This document shows, piece after piece, positions 10,936 through 20,705 of a stretch of 41,003 bases of DNA. Below the pieces are notes generated by a model that did no database searches, was not told the DNA's origin, and saw nothing but the letters and a program-made list of their open reading frames with translations. Each line of letters starts with the position of its first letter. Within the stretch, counting starts at the first letter, position 1. The position numbers were made by a program, and so were the translations under genes. Location: positions 1-41,003 of the forward strand of contig JAWQRM010000020.1 in assembly GCA_033557675.1 (NCBI GenBank), read 5' to 3'. The DNA comes from Coptodactyla brooksi (taxonomy: Eukaryota > Arthropoda > Insecta > Coleoptera > Scarabaeidae).

Positions 10936-11815
10936 GAGGTTACATACGTTCTCAAAAAAATCGAAAAAAAGAAATTTACAGAAATTAAATCCTTATAGTG
11001 TATATAATTATAGGTAAAAATGTTTAAAGTGGCAACTCAATTATTAAGAAAGTTATGAGCAAAAATGTGAGCACGCGCACGATCGATAAAACCGACCTCG
11101 CCGAACAATATAAAACCACCTGTAGCGATTAGGTAAAAAATCACAAATACATATTTTAAAACTTACAAATACATGTTATGAAACTCACAAGTACAATGTC
11201 CGAAAAAGAGGAAAACTCCTTTAGGACCGAATTTAAGAGAATGTGAGACCGAGTGTCACAACATAATGTAAACTTTAAACGCGATTTTCCGGAAACTACG
11301 TTTTTAAACATGGACAGCACGATAATATGAACCATTTTTAACATTTTTTTAATAAAGTTTGCGCTCATCTACGCATAATTAAAATATCTAAGGGCCATCG
11401 AGCTATTTTTTGAAAATTTTAATTTTTTATATTTTTCCACTAAGTTTAAAATCAAAATTTTAGACTAAAAGTGAAAAGTTCCTTTCAAAATTGCGCAATT
11501 TTATTTTTCAAAAATTTGAACCGATGGCCCTTAGGGACAACCTTGTTTTACAAGAAGAAACTGAGGTTTTAATTTTGTGTTTCTACAGAAAGTGACGATG
11601 CTGCCCATCGAGCACGAATATTTTGGTATAGGGCAACGCAGCGGGAAGTTTTCGATGTAATATGTGATCAAATTTAGCAAAAGAAAACATTTTTAAATAC
11701 TTTAAACAATGAAGAACAAGGTGGAATTATTAGTTTTTCAATTAATCTTACTTCCTTCCTAAGAAAAAAATTCAAAGTGTATCAATTTTTTGCCGCCGAG
11801 AACGTATGTAACCCC
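10936..11815. mobile_element. TTAA-flanked non-autonomous element, 880 bp
   Basis: The left terminus GAGGTTACATACGTTCTC (10936-10953) and the reverse complement of the right terminus (11798-11815) match at 17 of 18 bases. Both are flanked by TTAA (10932-10935 and 11816-11819). TTAA duplication is the signature of piggyBac-type insertion, but the termini do not begin with the usual CCY, so superfamily assignment is tentative. No transposase frame is present. It sits between alternative last exons 9b and 9c of Tm1. Confidence 0.6.
11388..11534. repeat. internal inverted repeat CTAAGGGCCATCG
   Basis: CTAAGGGCCATCG (11388-11400) is perfectly complementary to 11522-11534, and A/T-rich similarity continues inward (TTTTTTGAAAAT against its imperfect complement). 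It lies inside the TTAA-flanked element and may be a nested or sub-terminal fold-back. Confidence 0.65.
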
Positions 11816-11819
11816 TTAA

Positions 11820-12589
11820 ACAAGTCTTAATTACATTTCGGATCATATTCGTGTCCTTTCGGTCTTTTGACGTATTTTCGAGAACAATCTGAACCGAAAA
11901 CATTTATTTCAAGTTAAACATTTCCTTACAAATCCTTTTCTTGCTTAAGTGTAATTCAACTTTTACCAATTGTCGAAAAGTCTACCAGGGCACATCAGGC
12001 TCCTTTTCTACTCCTGTAGATATCGCTTTTGCAACATTGACTATTGTTTTGTTTCAATTTCTCTTTTGGAGATGTTTTTCCGTCGCGTGTTTCAAGGGCA
12101 GTTTAATGATTAATGAAATCTCCAATTGAATCTTTGCTCCACCGAATAATACGACACTTCAGTAAATTTTGTCGCGATAAATTAAAATATTTCAATTATT
12201 TATCTTTAAGATAGTTATTATTCCATAACTGTTCTTAGTTTGTTCTATGTACATATTTTTCGAGATGTAACCGCCTCGAAAGAAATCCAGAGTCATGTAA
12301 TTTCTTGTAAAAGTTTACCATTTGAAAATACACACCACACAAGGATCACCAAGGAATAAAGACGATACATAATATAAACAAATAAAATAAAAACGCCAAA
12401 AAGATAAGTTATTTTTTATATTTCGCTTACAGTATGTACAATACTCAAAAAAAGGCACAGACAAAATTCGCTCACTATTGGTAATACCGAAGAAGAAACA
12501 GCAATAGTAAACAATAATAATAATAAATTAGAAAATAATCTCGTTATCCGTGCAAAAATCTCGATTATCATCGGAAACGTCTGCGGGGG
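11820..12589. other. Tm1 3' region between 9b and 9c, nothing recognised
   Basis: No exon or repeat terminus is visible. It is probably 3' untranslated or intronic sequence depending on isoform. Confidence 0.4.
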
Positions 12590-12595
12590 TTTATT
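12590..12595 (-). terminator. candidate polyadenylation signal for exon 9b
   Basis: AATAAA on the minus strand lies about 100 bases after the exon 9b stop codon, a suitable place for a short 3' untranslated region. Function is inferred from position only. Confidence 0.35.
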
Positions 12596-12692
12596 TGTTG
12601 GTAGTTTGAGTCGACCTGCACGCGACGCCCAAACAATAACCCAGATCTTGCACTAGTATTGCAATTGGAGGCTGTAAGACGTGCGACAGAGT

Positions 12693-12772
12693 TTACAAAA
12701 TGAGTTCGACGAAAGCCGTGTCCAAATCGTCACCAATTTCCTTGTAACGTTCTTTTTCGGCAACAAGTTCGT
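12693..12772 (-). CDS. Tm1: Tm1 alternative last exon 9b
   Basis: This encodes the last residues (D)ELVAEKERYKEIGDDLDT then AFVELIL and a TAA stop, giving a 283-residue protein with the muscle first exons. The acceptor AAATTTCAG and split Asp codon match exon 8. The GDDLDTAFVELI segment is the one I know from Drosophila Tm1 muscle isoforms, so this is the best candidate for the standard muscle end. The acidic, hydrophobic tail forms part of the head-to-tail overlap. It ends in IL without the extra charged residues I recall for the fly protein. Confidence 0.92.
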
Positions 12773-13205
12773 CTGAAATTTTAATAAAGATTTGTAAATT
12801 ACAGGTTAAAGTATTGTTATCGTAGCCACAGCAAAAGAAAACGGCCGCTCGAAGTCATGCTTTATTCGTTGCTTCTGGGTTAGTACATTGCGATCTGCAT
12901 TTTTGTAAGTCTATCAACCTGTCCTTTCCGATTTTTATCGTGAGCTCGATTTATTTCGATTTGTTGAAATCTCCTAATCTTTTAGTCCAATAGTACGATT
13001 TTTATTTTACTAGAAATAAATCGTATTATTCACCCAATCACCCAAGTGACCATGAAGAAGTTATAATTCGCCTTCTATAATTCATTTTCATCGATTTTTA
13101 TAATTTAAATTAAATTATAATCTAGTTGCCATAAATATAATAATGAAATACGAGCTGTCAAAGTTGTTGTTATTTGAAATGCAACTCTTGTTAAACATAG
13201 TATGT
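12773..13205. other. Tm1 intron, nothing recognised
   Basis: This is AT-rich intron between exon 8 and last exon 9b. No exon-like conserved frame is visible. Confidence 0.4.
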
Positions 13206-13873
13206 ATATTTTATGTTGATTTTGTGGTTAATAATAATTTTACCGGCCGATTTAATTAGTTTATTCAGAAGAGCTTCTCGTTTATTTAACCCCTCGGTCT
13301 TGAAGCGTAAGTCGATATACAAAAGCGAATATTCCAATCCAAGTAATTTCTACTTTAATGTCTAGAAGACGTTCAAAAGGTAAAATTCTATAAATTAAAT
13401 AGTTAATATGAGTTTAAATAGAAACAAACCTAACGTATTTATCCATTTCAATTCTCGAACAGATCTAAAACACATTAGAAAAACTTACTTAAGATTTTAC
13501 ACCAGCTGTTCGCCATAACAAACCCGGATGGCAAATACAGACCAGGAGAGACGTTGTAACACTAAAAATTGTAAGTCACAATTTGACACATTAAGAGGCA
13601 CCTTAACGATCCTACGGTATGATCAACTAACACCTAGGTTTAAGTCGATACCATAACAAAATAATATTATTCTAACATAACATTAACTGTATAAGAGGAG
13701 GCTACAAAATCGCATGGGCCCTCCAACCTACAAAACTACTTCCTACCACAATTATGGTTATTATAGAGACCTGAAGATCAACTGTCCATAATTAGGCCGA
13801 AACCGGTCAGCTGAATAAACTAATTAAAACAGCCAGTAAAAGTGTTATTAACCACAAAATCAACATAAAATAT
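13206..13873. repeat. 668-bp inverted-repeat unit with 63-bp arms
   Basis: Bases 13206-13268 match the reverse complement of 13811-13873, sharing blocks such as TTATGTTGATTTTGTGGTTA and TTAATTAGTTTATTCAG. The right half, with TTAGGCCGAAACCGGTCAG just before its arm, has the look of a retroelement 3' end, and the Penelope-like fragment lies directly beside it. It may be two inverted copies of one retroelement terminus. Confidence 0.6.
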
Positions 13874-14050
13874 TATAAACCTGGCAATTTGCGGATACTC
13901 AATGAATAGTGTGTATAACGTTATCTTTCTTGCTACTTGTTGCACATTGTGGCTTCGGTGTATTTCATTCCTGATTAACGCATATAGGATGGGAACTGAT
14001 GTTTTCCTGGTTGTTTATTGCGATTTTTTTAGGACTTCTCTATTTAGGAA

Positions 14051-14690
14051 TTATTCTATTTTGTACGCTTTTTCGAGTGTCGGCTGTGTTGCGTGTTTTA
14101 TGTTGTGTGCAGTGCGGAATGCAACGTTTAGGTTGTGTTTCTTGAATATTTTTGTTATACAAAATGAATGTAAGGTCCTGTGTAAATAAATGTGATCCAG
14201 TGTGTTTCGTTTTTGATTATTGCATTGTTTCACTGGTTGCCACTTCGTGCATTAAATTAATCATTAAATGCACATCGTGCAATTAATTTATTGTTTTGGT
14301 GAAGTCGCAACCACTACTGGTTAACTTGTTACAAAGCCAAACTTTCCATATCCACAATTTACTGTATTGTTTCCTATCTGTACGTTTTTCTTTTTATTTT
14401 TTTTTATGTTTTCGTGTATTTTATTTATTAATCTTGTTGGGTATCCCTTTTTATTCGTTATTTGTATTATGATGTGTAATTCTTGTTCGTAATCCTCCTT
14501 ATGGATTGGAATTGTTTCAGATCTGTGGAGTAGGCTTCTGAATGTTGCTTCATTCTGTTACTTGGGGTGCGCTGACGTGTAATGGATTATATTATTATAA
14601 TTAATATTCCTGTAAATTTTGTATTGTAGCTTGTCATCTTTCTTGGTGATTGTAACGCCTAAATAATTTATGTTGTGGTTTCTTTCGAAG
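14051..14690 (-). pseudogene. Penelope-like element fragment, minus strand
   Basis: The minus strand reads NINYLGVTITKKDDKLQYKI, then FRSLLHRSETIPIHKEDY, then a stretch ending INKIHENI, and after an insertion FKKHNLNVAFRTAHNI. These are in the order of the C-terminal reverse-transcriptase and linker region of Penelope-like retroelements, which copy themselves through an RNA intermediate. An in-frame stop follows HPK. The GIY-YIG endonuclease and upstream reverse-transcriptase motifs are not visible. It is interrupted near 14225-14345 by another repeat. Confidence 0.65.
14225..14345 (+). repeat. ribozyme-family repeat inserted in the Penelope fragment (copy B)
   Basis: TTTTGGTGAAGTCGCAACCA and CTTGTTACAAAGCCAAAC match the tail of the ribozyme-bearing repeats elsewhere in the window. 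The left side holds an inverted version (CACTGGTTGCCACTTCGTGC), so the copy is a fold-back whose centre, where the hammerhead would be, is lost. Confidence 0.5.
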
Positions 14691-14729
14691 AAGAAATAAA
14701 CGCGGAAATAGGACAAAAATACAAAATAA

Positions 14730-15138
14730 ATAAATGCATGGTTTAGATATGTCGCTGATGTAATATGCATCGCCGAACACACACCAGTAGATGACATACT
14801 TCATCACATCAACGCAAAATCCAGTAAAACTCACTTGCAACAGCATAAATTATTTGGATATTACAATCACCAAGAAGGGCAACAAAATACAATACAAAAT
14901 TTACAGGAAACCCAAACAAACAGATAACATAATCCATTACACGTCAACGCACCCCAAGCAAGAGAAGGGAGCAACATTCAGAAGCTTACTTCACAGGCTT
15001 GAAACAACTAACATTACACATAAAAACAGGCACAACTCCAATTGCGCAGAACATCTCCATAAAAATTCTCATTTACCAGGATATAGAGAACAAAATTTCC
15101 GAGAAACCCTAAAAAATCGCAATAAACTCCTACAATAA
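14730..15138 (+). pseudogene. Penelope-like reverse transcriptase fragment, plus strand
   Basis: The plus strand begins in INAWFRYVADVICIAEHTPV, the catalytic motif C region of a reverse transcriptase, here YVAD where the active family has YVDD (Ala codon 14754-14756). After a frame change near 14825 it continues SINYLDITITKKGNKIQYKI, then IIHYTSTHPKQEKGATFRSL, then jumps to HNSNCAEHLHKNSHLPGY, which resembles the C-terminal endonuclease region. The middle is deleted. It lies head to head with the minus-strand copy and is clearly non-functional. Confidence 0.7.
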
Positions 15139-15635
15139 AACAGTCATGCTCTATAGCAGAGGTCTCCAAAGTGGGGTACGCAGAAAATTCTAGGGGGTAC
15201 GCCACATTTCTCTTTAAAATAAGTCCCCTCGCGCGCATAAAATTATAATCCTGATTGAAAAAATAAACTTACATTATAATAAAATTATCATAATTTAAGT
15301 TTGGAGATCGCTGCTCTATATGCATACACACAGAAATAACAGAAAAAAACGCGTTGATAATAGCGAAAACGCTGAAACATGTCGACTATGTTTAGGAAAA
15401 CAATGCTTGTCAATCAGGAATCGAAATACACCCAACCTACAATCGTGTTAAACATCGTCGGTTTTTTAAAGTTAACTATCGTTTATTAAATAATTTAAAG
15501 TTGCGAAAAAATAAGCTGCAATTGCAATAATACTTTCTGCCGCTTAATTTAGTTTTTAGAGCATAAAACCGATTATCGGTTCTTTTCTTTTGCTACCCCG
15601 TTAGTTGATGTAATAAACAGAATAAAATATAATGT
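15139..15635. other. Tm1 intron with probable retroelement tail
   Basis: No protein is recognised. The part near 15170-15310 may be retroelement 3' sequence, but no terminus is identifiable. Confidence 0.35.
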
Positions 15636-16213
15636 ACATACAGTTCGAGGATATTTTCCGGTATCATAGCACTTTTAAGCTGCATCCGTAATACGTAGTG
15701 GGGGGAGGGGGCACGTCTATCGGGGAACTTAGAAATATCTCCTTTTAAATGTCATTGGCATTAAATGTTGATTGCACAAAAGGGGCATAAATCTATTCTT
15801 ATAAAAGGAAAGCAAAAAATATTATAAAATAAAATAAATTCTTAAAACCCCATTTGAACATAAAAAAATAGCAAATTAAAAAAATTACAATAGCGGCTGA
15901 AATAGGCCGCCTTGAGATGCCAAACAGTAACCTAATCTATCATAGATATTCCTTCTAACATTAGAAAGCATTTCAGGTGTGGGAAGGTTAGCTGTTTTTA
16001 TTATTTTAGTCTAGCGGGAGAGGGCTTCCTGCAAAAGATTGTACGAATAAATCGTAGCAATCGCTTGCAGACCTTCCACCGTAATACCACTTGATAAGCT
16101 GTAATTTTTCTTCAGCGGTGTACACACCCATTTTTTATATCATGTTCACTAAAAGTAGATGTGCTGTCTGCTTAAAAGCGTATGGTACCGGAGAATATCC
16201 TCGAACTGTATGT
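15636..16213. mobile_element. hAT-like MITE, 578 bp
   Basis: Terminal inverted repeats of about 43-45 bases begin ACATACAGTTCGAGGATATT on both ends (15636-15680 and the reverse complement of 16171-16213), with few mismatches. The direct repeat TATAATG flanks it (15628-15634 and 16214-16220); allowing one mismatch it is 8 bp, the hAT-type duplication length. No transposase is encoded, so it must have moved with enzyme supplied elsewhere. It lies between Tm1 last exons 9a and 9b. Confidence 0.75.
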
Positions 16214-16220
16214 TATAATG

Positions 16221-17272
16221 GTGGGGACTATTATAATATATTTATAGGTAGAATTTGATACTACAATTGTTTTATCTTACATTTATGTCTTTTTTTTTGT
16301 GAGAATGAAGTTTCTGTTTGTCCAAACATGTTTGTACAAATCGAAAATGATGAAATAAGGTTAGGGTTAGTGGAAAACTTACCGGACTCATGCAACACAC
16401 GCACAAAATCAAAATAAAAAAAAACAACAAACAAAACTGTGATTAAAATTTTATAATAACCATATAGATTAACTACATAAAATACAAATAATATATAATA
16501 CTAAAAAAATCAAAATATGGGGATTGTTTTTAGATATGCGCATTTTAGAGAGGAAGACCTGCACTCTACGTAAATACAAACCCACCAACCTGAATCAATT
16601 AAAATGCATAAATAAAATCGCAATTAAATCTCCTCCCAAAAATCATATATACTATATATATATATGAAATGCGTGTAATAAAATTACCGAGCCCCCGGTC
16701 TCTAAATAGCGCATACGATGAGTTTTTTTCTTTGTGTGGATGGAAAAAATTACAAAAATTATATTTGACTAATTTTCTCTAATTAATCATGTACAATTAT
16801 ACAATAAAATAAATCCGAAAGTTAAGAGTAAATTGTAAAAAATCAACGTGCACTTTATATCCGCTCGACAAATTTAAAGTGAAGCGATAGATATACTTTT
16901 TTTAATTCATTTTAAAAACATTAACGAAAACGTGCATACGTGTTTTTATATATGGCAGTGTCTTTTGTTTTTTTTCAATCGCTTTTAACCACAAAATGGT
17001 TCTTCTCATTCGGGAAAAACCTAGTTTCGTTAATGTCTCGACATTTATAGGAAATAGTAAATAAAAAAATTTAATTTTTATCACTTTAATAATTTCGAAA
17101 TGTTTAAACGTAAATATGCGAGGGTAGATAATGAAATATATTAAAAAAAAAACATGATAACCTTAACATAATTACGGAATTAAAAAAATGTAAGCACTCA
17201 ACATTTTGCATCGTTTTTTTTTTGTTTGTAATCTGTTGTACAGCGGCGAATAAGGAATGTTGCTTTCTGTAT
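16221..17272. other. Tm1 downstream of exon 9a, AT-rich
   Basis: This holds no recognised exon. A short TA run is at about 16649-16665. Part is probably 3' untranslated sequence of the exon 9a transcript. Confidence 0.45.
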
Positions 17273-17278
17273 TTTATT
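17273..17278 (-). terminator. candidate polyadenylation signal for exon 9a
   Basis: AATAAA on the minus strand lies only about 30 bases past the exon 9a stop. This would give an unusually short 3' end; further signals downstream may be used instead. Confidence 0.3.
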
Positions 17279-17306
17279 GATTTGTCATTTTTTTGTTCAG
17301 TGTGTA

Positions 17307-17389
17307 TTACATGTTTTGAATGTCGTGCAATGTCGCTTCCATTTCATCGGCTAACTGTTTGTTCCTTTCTTTTTCCGCCAATAGTTCAT
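17307..17389 (-). CDS. Tm1: Tm1 alternative last exon 9a
   Basis: This encodes (D)ELLAEKERNKQLADEMEA then TLHDIQNM and a TAA stop. The acceptor AACTTACAG is followed by AT GAA CTA, completing Asp 258. It is the last exon closest to exon 8. The LADEMEATLHDIQNM end lacks the aromatic or GY ending of the muscle types and resembles cytoplasmic tropomyosin C-termini that end in NM, so I infer a non-muscle end, probably joined to the MTTTIPQGT start. Length and phase are exact for residues 258-284. Confidence 0.92.
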
Positions 17390-17531
17390 CTGTAAGTTGT
17401 TAATTAGGTTATGTAAAAAAACACTCCAAAACAACATTGAATTATTAGGTTTGTTATTATCCATATGCAAACAAAATCGATTTCTTTCTCCTTTTTTGAG
17501 AATTCTAGTAATTATAAAGAGTAGTACGCAC

Positions 17532-17601
17532 CTTCTAGTCTGTCCACTTCCTTCTGCAATTTCTGAACTGAACGTTCAGCGAATTCGGCGCGCGCCTCGG
17601 C
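17532..17601 (-). CDS. Tm1: Tm1 constitutive exon 8
   Basis: This encodes residues 235-257, AEARAEFAERSVQKLQKEVD then RLE, and the first base of Asp 258. Acceptor TTCGTATAG and donor G|GTGCGT bound 70 bases. The segment is one of the most conserved in invertebrate tropomyosins and keeps the coiled-coil heptads running into the C-terminal overlap. No alternative copy was seen, so every isoform should include it. Confidence 0.95.
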
Positions 17602-17751
17602 CTATACGAAATAGAAATAAGATTCGTTCAATAAAAACTGTACCGTAAAACGACGTCCAACTTCACCGCAGACCACCGTTTAACATGAAAAAATATAAAC
17701 ACCGCAGTGAAATTGGCCCCTTTTAATATTAATGGAAGAGCAGCAGGTAAT

Positions 17752-17788
17752 CTATTCTCGAATTTCAAATTGCGAAATTCGAGAATAG
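17752..17788. repeat. 15-bp perfect hairpin in intron 7-8
   Basis: CTATTCTCGAATTTC (17752-17766) and GAAATTCGAGAATAG (17774-17788) pair perfectly around a 7-base loop. It lies about 150 bases upstream of the exon 8 acceptor and could form in the pre-mRNA. Confidence 0.75.
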
Positions 17789-18255
17789 AAATGCAAACAG
17801 CAAAAAATAGCAACGAATCAAGCCAGCCACTACTAAGTTATTAAACATAATTGAAATATTACTCACACGCGCGCGCGCCATGCAATAATGTGTACTTACT
17901 GATTGACTATAGTGAAAAGTATCAAACCATTCGTGATAGTGAAAGACTACAAAAACTAATGTAGAAATTATATAGAAATAATATACTAATAATAAAGTGG
18001 AATCGGTAGCCATTCAATCTCACTCGCACGCAGACGAAATAAGTTACAAAAACATCTATTATGGTCCATATTTCCAATCAACCTATTATTAAATAATCAA
18101 CAGAAATTTATACCGTTACAACCGAAATATCATCACTTAAAGTCGTCACTTTCATTTCACAACTTTGCCAAATACCAAACATTCATTCAGTGCCCGATAT
18201 GTGCCGTGAGGAAGATACCATATTAAACGGGACAACGTTATTATATATTTGTTTA

Positions 18256-18452
18256 CTTGGCACCACTGGTAGGTACAATTAAATGAACAAAAATAGAAGT
18301 AGTTTTATTTTATAAGATATGTGTCGGGTAGATATCCAGAGTAGTGTGGTATTACGTATGTTGCAAGCAAAAATATATTTTCTTCATGATAACGTAGAAA
18401 TTATAAATTTCTACATTGTCATATTTAATATAGACGTGCCAGTGGTGCCAAG
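18256..18452. repeat. small inverted-repeat element in intron 7c-8
   Basis: CTTGGCACCACTGG (18256-18269) and its exact complement (18439-18452) bound a 197-bp unit. Inside is a near palindrome, GTAGAAATTATAAATTTCTAC-like, around 18390-18412. It may be a MITE. The right arm ends only 59 bases from exon 7c, so the stem could affect its splicing. Confidence 0.6.
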
Positions 18453-18510
18453 AACGAGCCCACGACCCCGGGGGAACAAATTTCATATTCTGTGCGTTTG
18501 TTTCACTTAC

Positions 18511-18573
18511 TTCGCGCAACTTGTCAGTGATGACATGAATTTTATCCTCGCAAGAATCTCTGGTTGCGGCAGC
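18511..18573 (-). CDS. Tm1: Tm1 alternative exon 7c
   Basis: This encodes AAATRDSCEDKIHVITDKLR then E, 21 codons for residues 214-234, in the same phase as 7a and 7b. Acceptor TTGTGCGCAG and donor GAA|GTAAGT are both strong. Its sequence departs from the canonical ANQREEEYKNQ form, adding a Cys, and it therefore changes the actin- and partner-facing surface of this coiled-coil period. It is the third member of a three-way set and lies nearest exon 8. Exclusive use is inferred from identical length and phase. Confidence 0.88.
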
Positions 18574-18813
18574 CTGCGCACAACAAACATCATAGACATG
18601 CTTCCTTTACGGACAAGGTGGTGTGTTTAATAAAAATAGGCAAGAAATAGGAGTATAAAGTAAAGAACGACAACAGCTCGTCAGCGTGCACCGTACGCGT
18701 CATTCGGGAGCGTTGAAGGGATACCGACGGCCAACCTATATAATAAACAAACGACGTAGCGAAGAGAACGGTACGCAAAACCGATTAAAAAACAGGACCC
18801 TCGGTGCAGTTAC

Positions 18814-18876
18814 CTCTTTGAATTGGTTCCCCAGCGCTTTTAACGCAGCCGTGTACTCCTCTTCGCGCAGTGTCGC
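18814..18876 (-). CDS. Tm1: Tm1 alternative exon 7b
   Basis: This encodes ATLREEEYTAALKALGNQFK then E, 21 codons for residues 214-234. Acceptor TTAATACAG and donor GAG|GTAACT bound it. It keeps REEEY and the closing K-E of 7a but has a more hydrophobic, alanine-rich middle. The matching length and phase show that it substitutes for 7a or 7c; including two of the three would add 21 residues, which is three heptads, so double inclusion would not break the frame or the heptad register. Confidence 0.88.
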
Positions 18877-19040
18877 CTGTATTAATCATTAGTATACGTA
18901 AAAAATAAAAAAAAAAACATCGAAAAAACGGCAACAGAAAACGTTTGTCAAATTTCAACAAATTAGTAGGTCAATGCGACAGCAGCAATTCTACGAAAAC
19001 AACATCAATGCGGACAAAACGCGTCGCTCGTCTCGTGTAC

Positions 19041-19103
19041 CTCCTTTAGGCGCGTGGTCAAGTTCTTGATTTGGTTTTTGTACTCCTCCTCCCGTTGGTT
19101 GGC
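19041..19103 (-). CDS. Tm1: Tm1 alternative exon 7a (canonical)
   Basis: This encodes ANQREEEYKNQIKNLTTRLK then E, residues 214-234, closest of the three to the standard invertebrate tropomyosin sequence at this position. Acceptor ACATTTAG and donor GAG|GTACAC bound 63 bases; the donor is weak, as expected for a regulated exon. I expect this version in the main muscle isoform. Confidence 0.93.
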
Positions 19104-20182
19104 CTAAATGTTCGTACAATACGTTTACATACGTCAATACAACGCGTGCGTCGAATTCGTTACAAAATCCCAGGCGGCCACGTCTGCCATTTCCGTCCGT
19201 GAGGTCATTACAAATAAAACGCGAGGTGGTGTGCATATAAAACGGCGAAATTCCTCGATGTCGCTCACTACCTGCCGTTCGGACGCGACCGTTTGGGATT
19301 TCGAAACTGCCGCACGCGGTCGAAGGTAGTAACCGTCACATACAGGGCTTTCGGAAATGTCCAAGTCCGGCGCGACAGTAATTGATTAGGCAACCAAACT
19401 TGCAGAAAGGTAATGATTAAAATAAAACATAGTAACTGTCAACCGAGAAACTCGGCGGAGCAATAAAATTAATTTACCGTTTTTTACACGTAATTACGCA
19501 GTTCTGAAAAGATGATTTTGATCACGCGGGACTTGGACATTTCTGAAAACCCTGCATAAAGAAAGGTCAATTTAAGGTCTTCAAGGCAATTGCTCTTGTT
19601 TATATACGCCCGAGAAAACACAATTGTCTATTCTTAATATCGATTTCTCACGTTGCCGCCGAGTCAAAATCTTTCCTAGAAGTTTATTATTTTATTTTTG
19701 CTAGCGAGAGTTGAATTTCGAAACCGACGGGGTCGGGTCAATAAATTTTTACGTTAGGAATTTAAAGCTTAATACGCGTAGTTCAATAACGACGGGCTCG
19801 AAGAAAATTCGTTACGTAGATAAACAAGAATAAGTAATAGATCTCAAGTATTCCGACGACTTTTAACATTGAAATAAATCCCATTTAAAGCCTTAAATTG
19901 GAGACGTCTAATATGACGGCAATTTATAGTGAATATGCGTATATTGCACCGTAAGTTGACTTTGATATTAGATATCTCACACAAATAGATGCTAGTTTAA
20001 TACAAAAATCGACATCGTTTTTTTTTTCTTCAAGTTAAAATAATTTCTAGTCGGTTTCTTATTATTACAATCATTATTTTAATAATAATAATAATAATAA
20101 CAATGCCTGTCCTATTTTAATACGCTTGAAGTAAAATAATTTTTATTGTTTAAAATATAACCCTGTCTAAAATAAAACGTAC
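19104..20182. other. Tm1 intron 6-7 with TAA microsatellite
   Basis: No further exon 7-like frame was found. A TAA repeat runs at about 20079-20101. The rest is AT-rich with scattered CpG. Confidence 0.5.
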
Positions 20183-20258
20183 CTTCTCTTCAGACACTTC
20201 AAGGGATTTCAAGTTGTTGCCGACGACGCGAAGTTCCTCCTCCAGCTCGACGATTTTG
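20183..20258 (-). CDS. Tm1: Tm1 constitutive exon 6
   Basis: This encodes the end of codon 188 and residues 189-213, [20 protein letters not shown] then VSEEK. The acceptor AATTTGCAG and donor AAG|GTACGT are standard. This block is nearly invariant among arthropod tropomyosins. In vertebrate genes this segment is the alternative exon 6a/6b pair, whereas here only one version is seen and the choice has moved to neighbouring exons 5 and 7. Confidence 0.95.
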
Positions 20259-20705
20259 CTGCAAATTCAATACACGTTTAGTATCCGAACGTTCGAAAGA
20301 TTCGACCTACACCACGACTCGCGAAAATACGATCCGTTTGATTGCACGGTTGATTTTATTTATTCGCCAGCGCGGCAACAGAACTCCGCTAAAGATCGCG
20401 CGGCTCGTTAATTGCGCGACAAAGCAAAAAAGTAACAGTAGTAAAACTACCGTTGCGAGTTATGAGCCGAGAATGCGGCTATCGTTCCTAACAAATAAAT
20501 CTTAAAATAGGCGTGTGGTGTAAATCGTTGGCGAAATTATTTTTACTGCGGTCGGAAGTAATTTTTACCAAGCGAAGAAGCTACCGTACGAAATGAACGC
20601 GCGGTTATTGGAATCGCCTTCATCGTTAAACGTAGCGTTTCTTTTTTTGTTAGATTCGAACGAACCGCGCGCCACTTCAAACTTTTGTCAAAAAGCAACC
20701 CCTAC

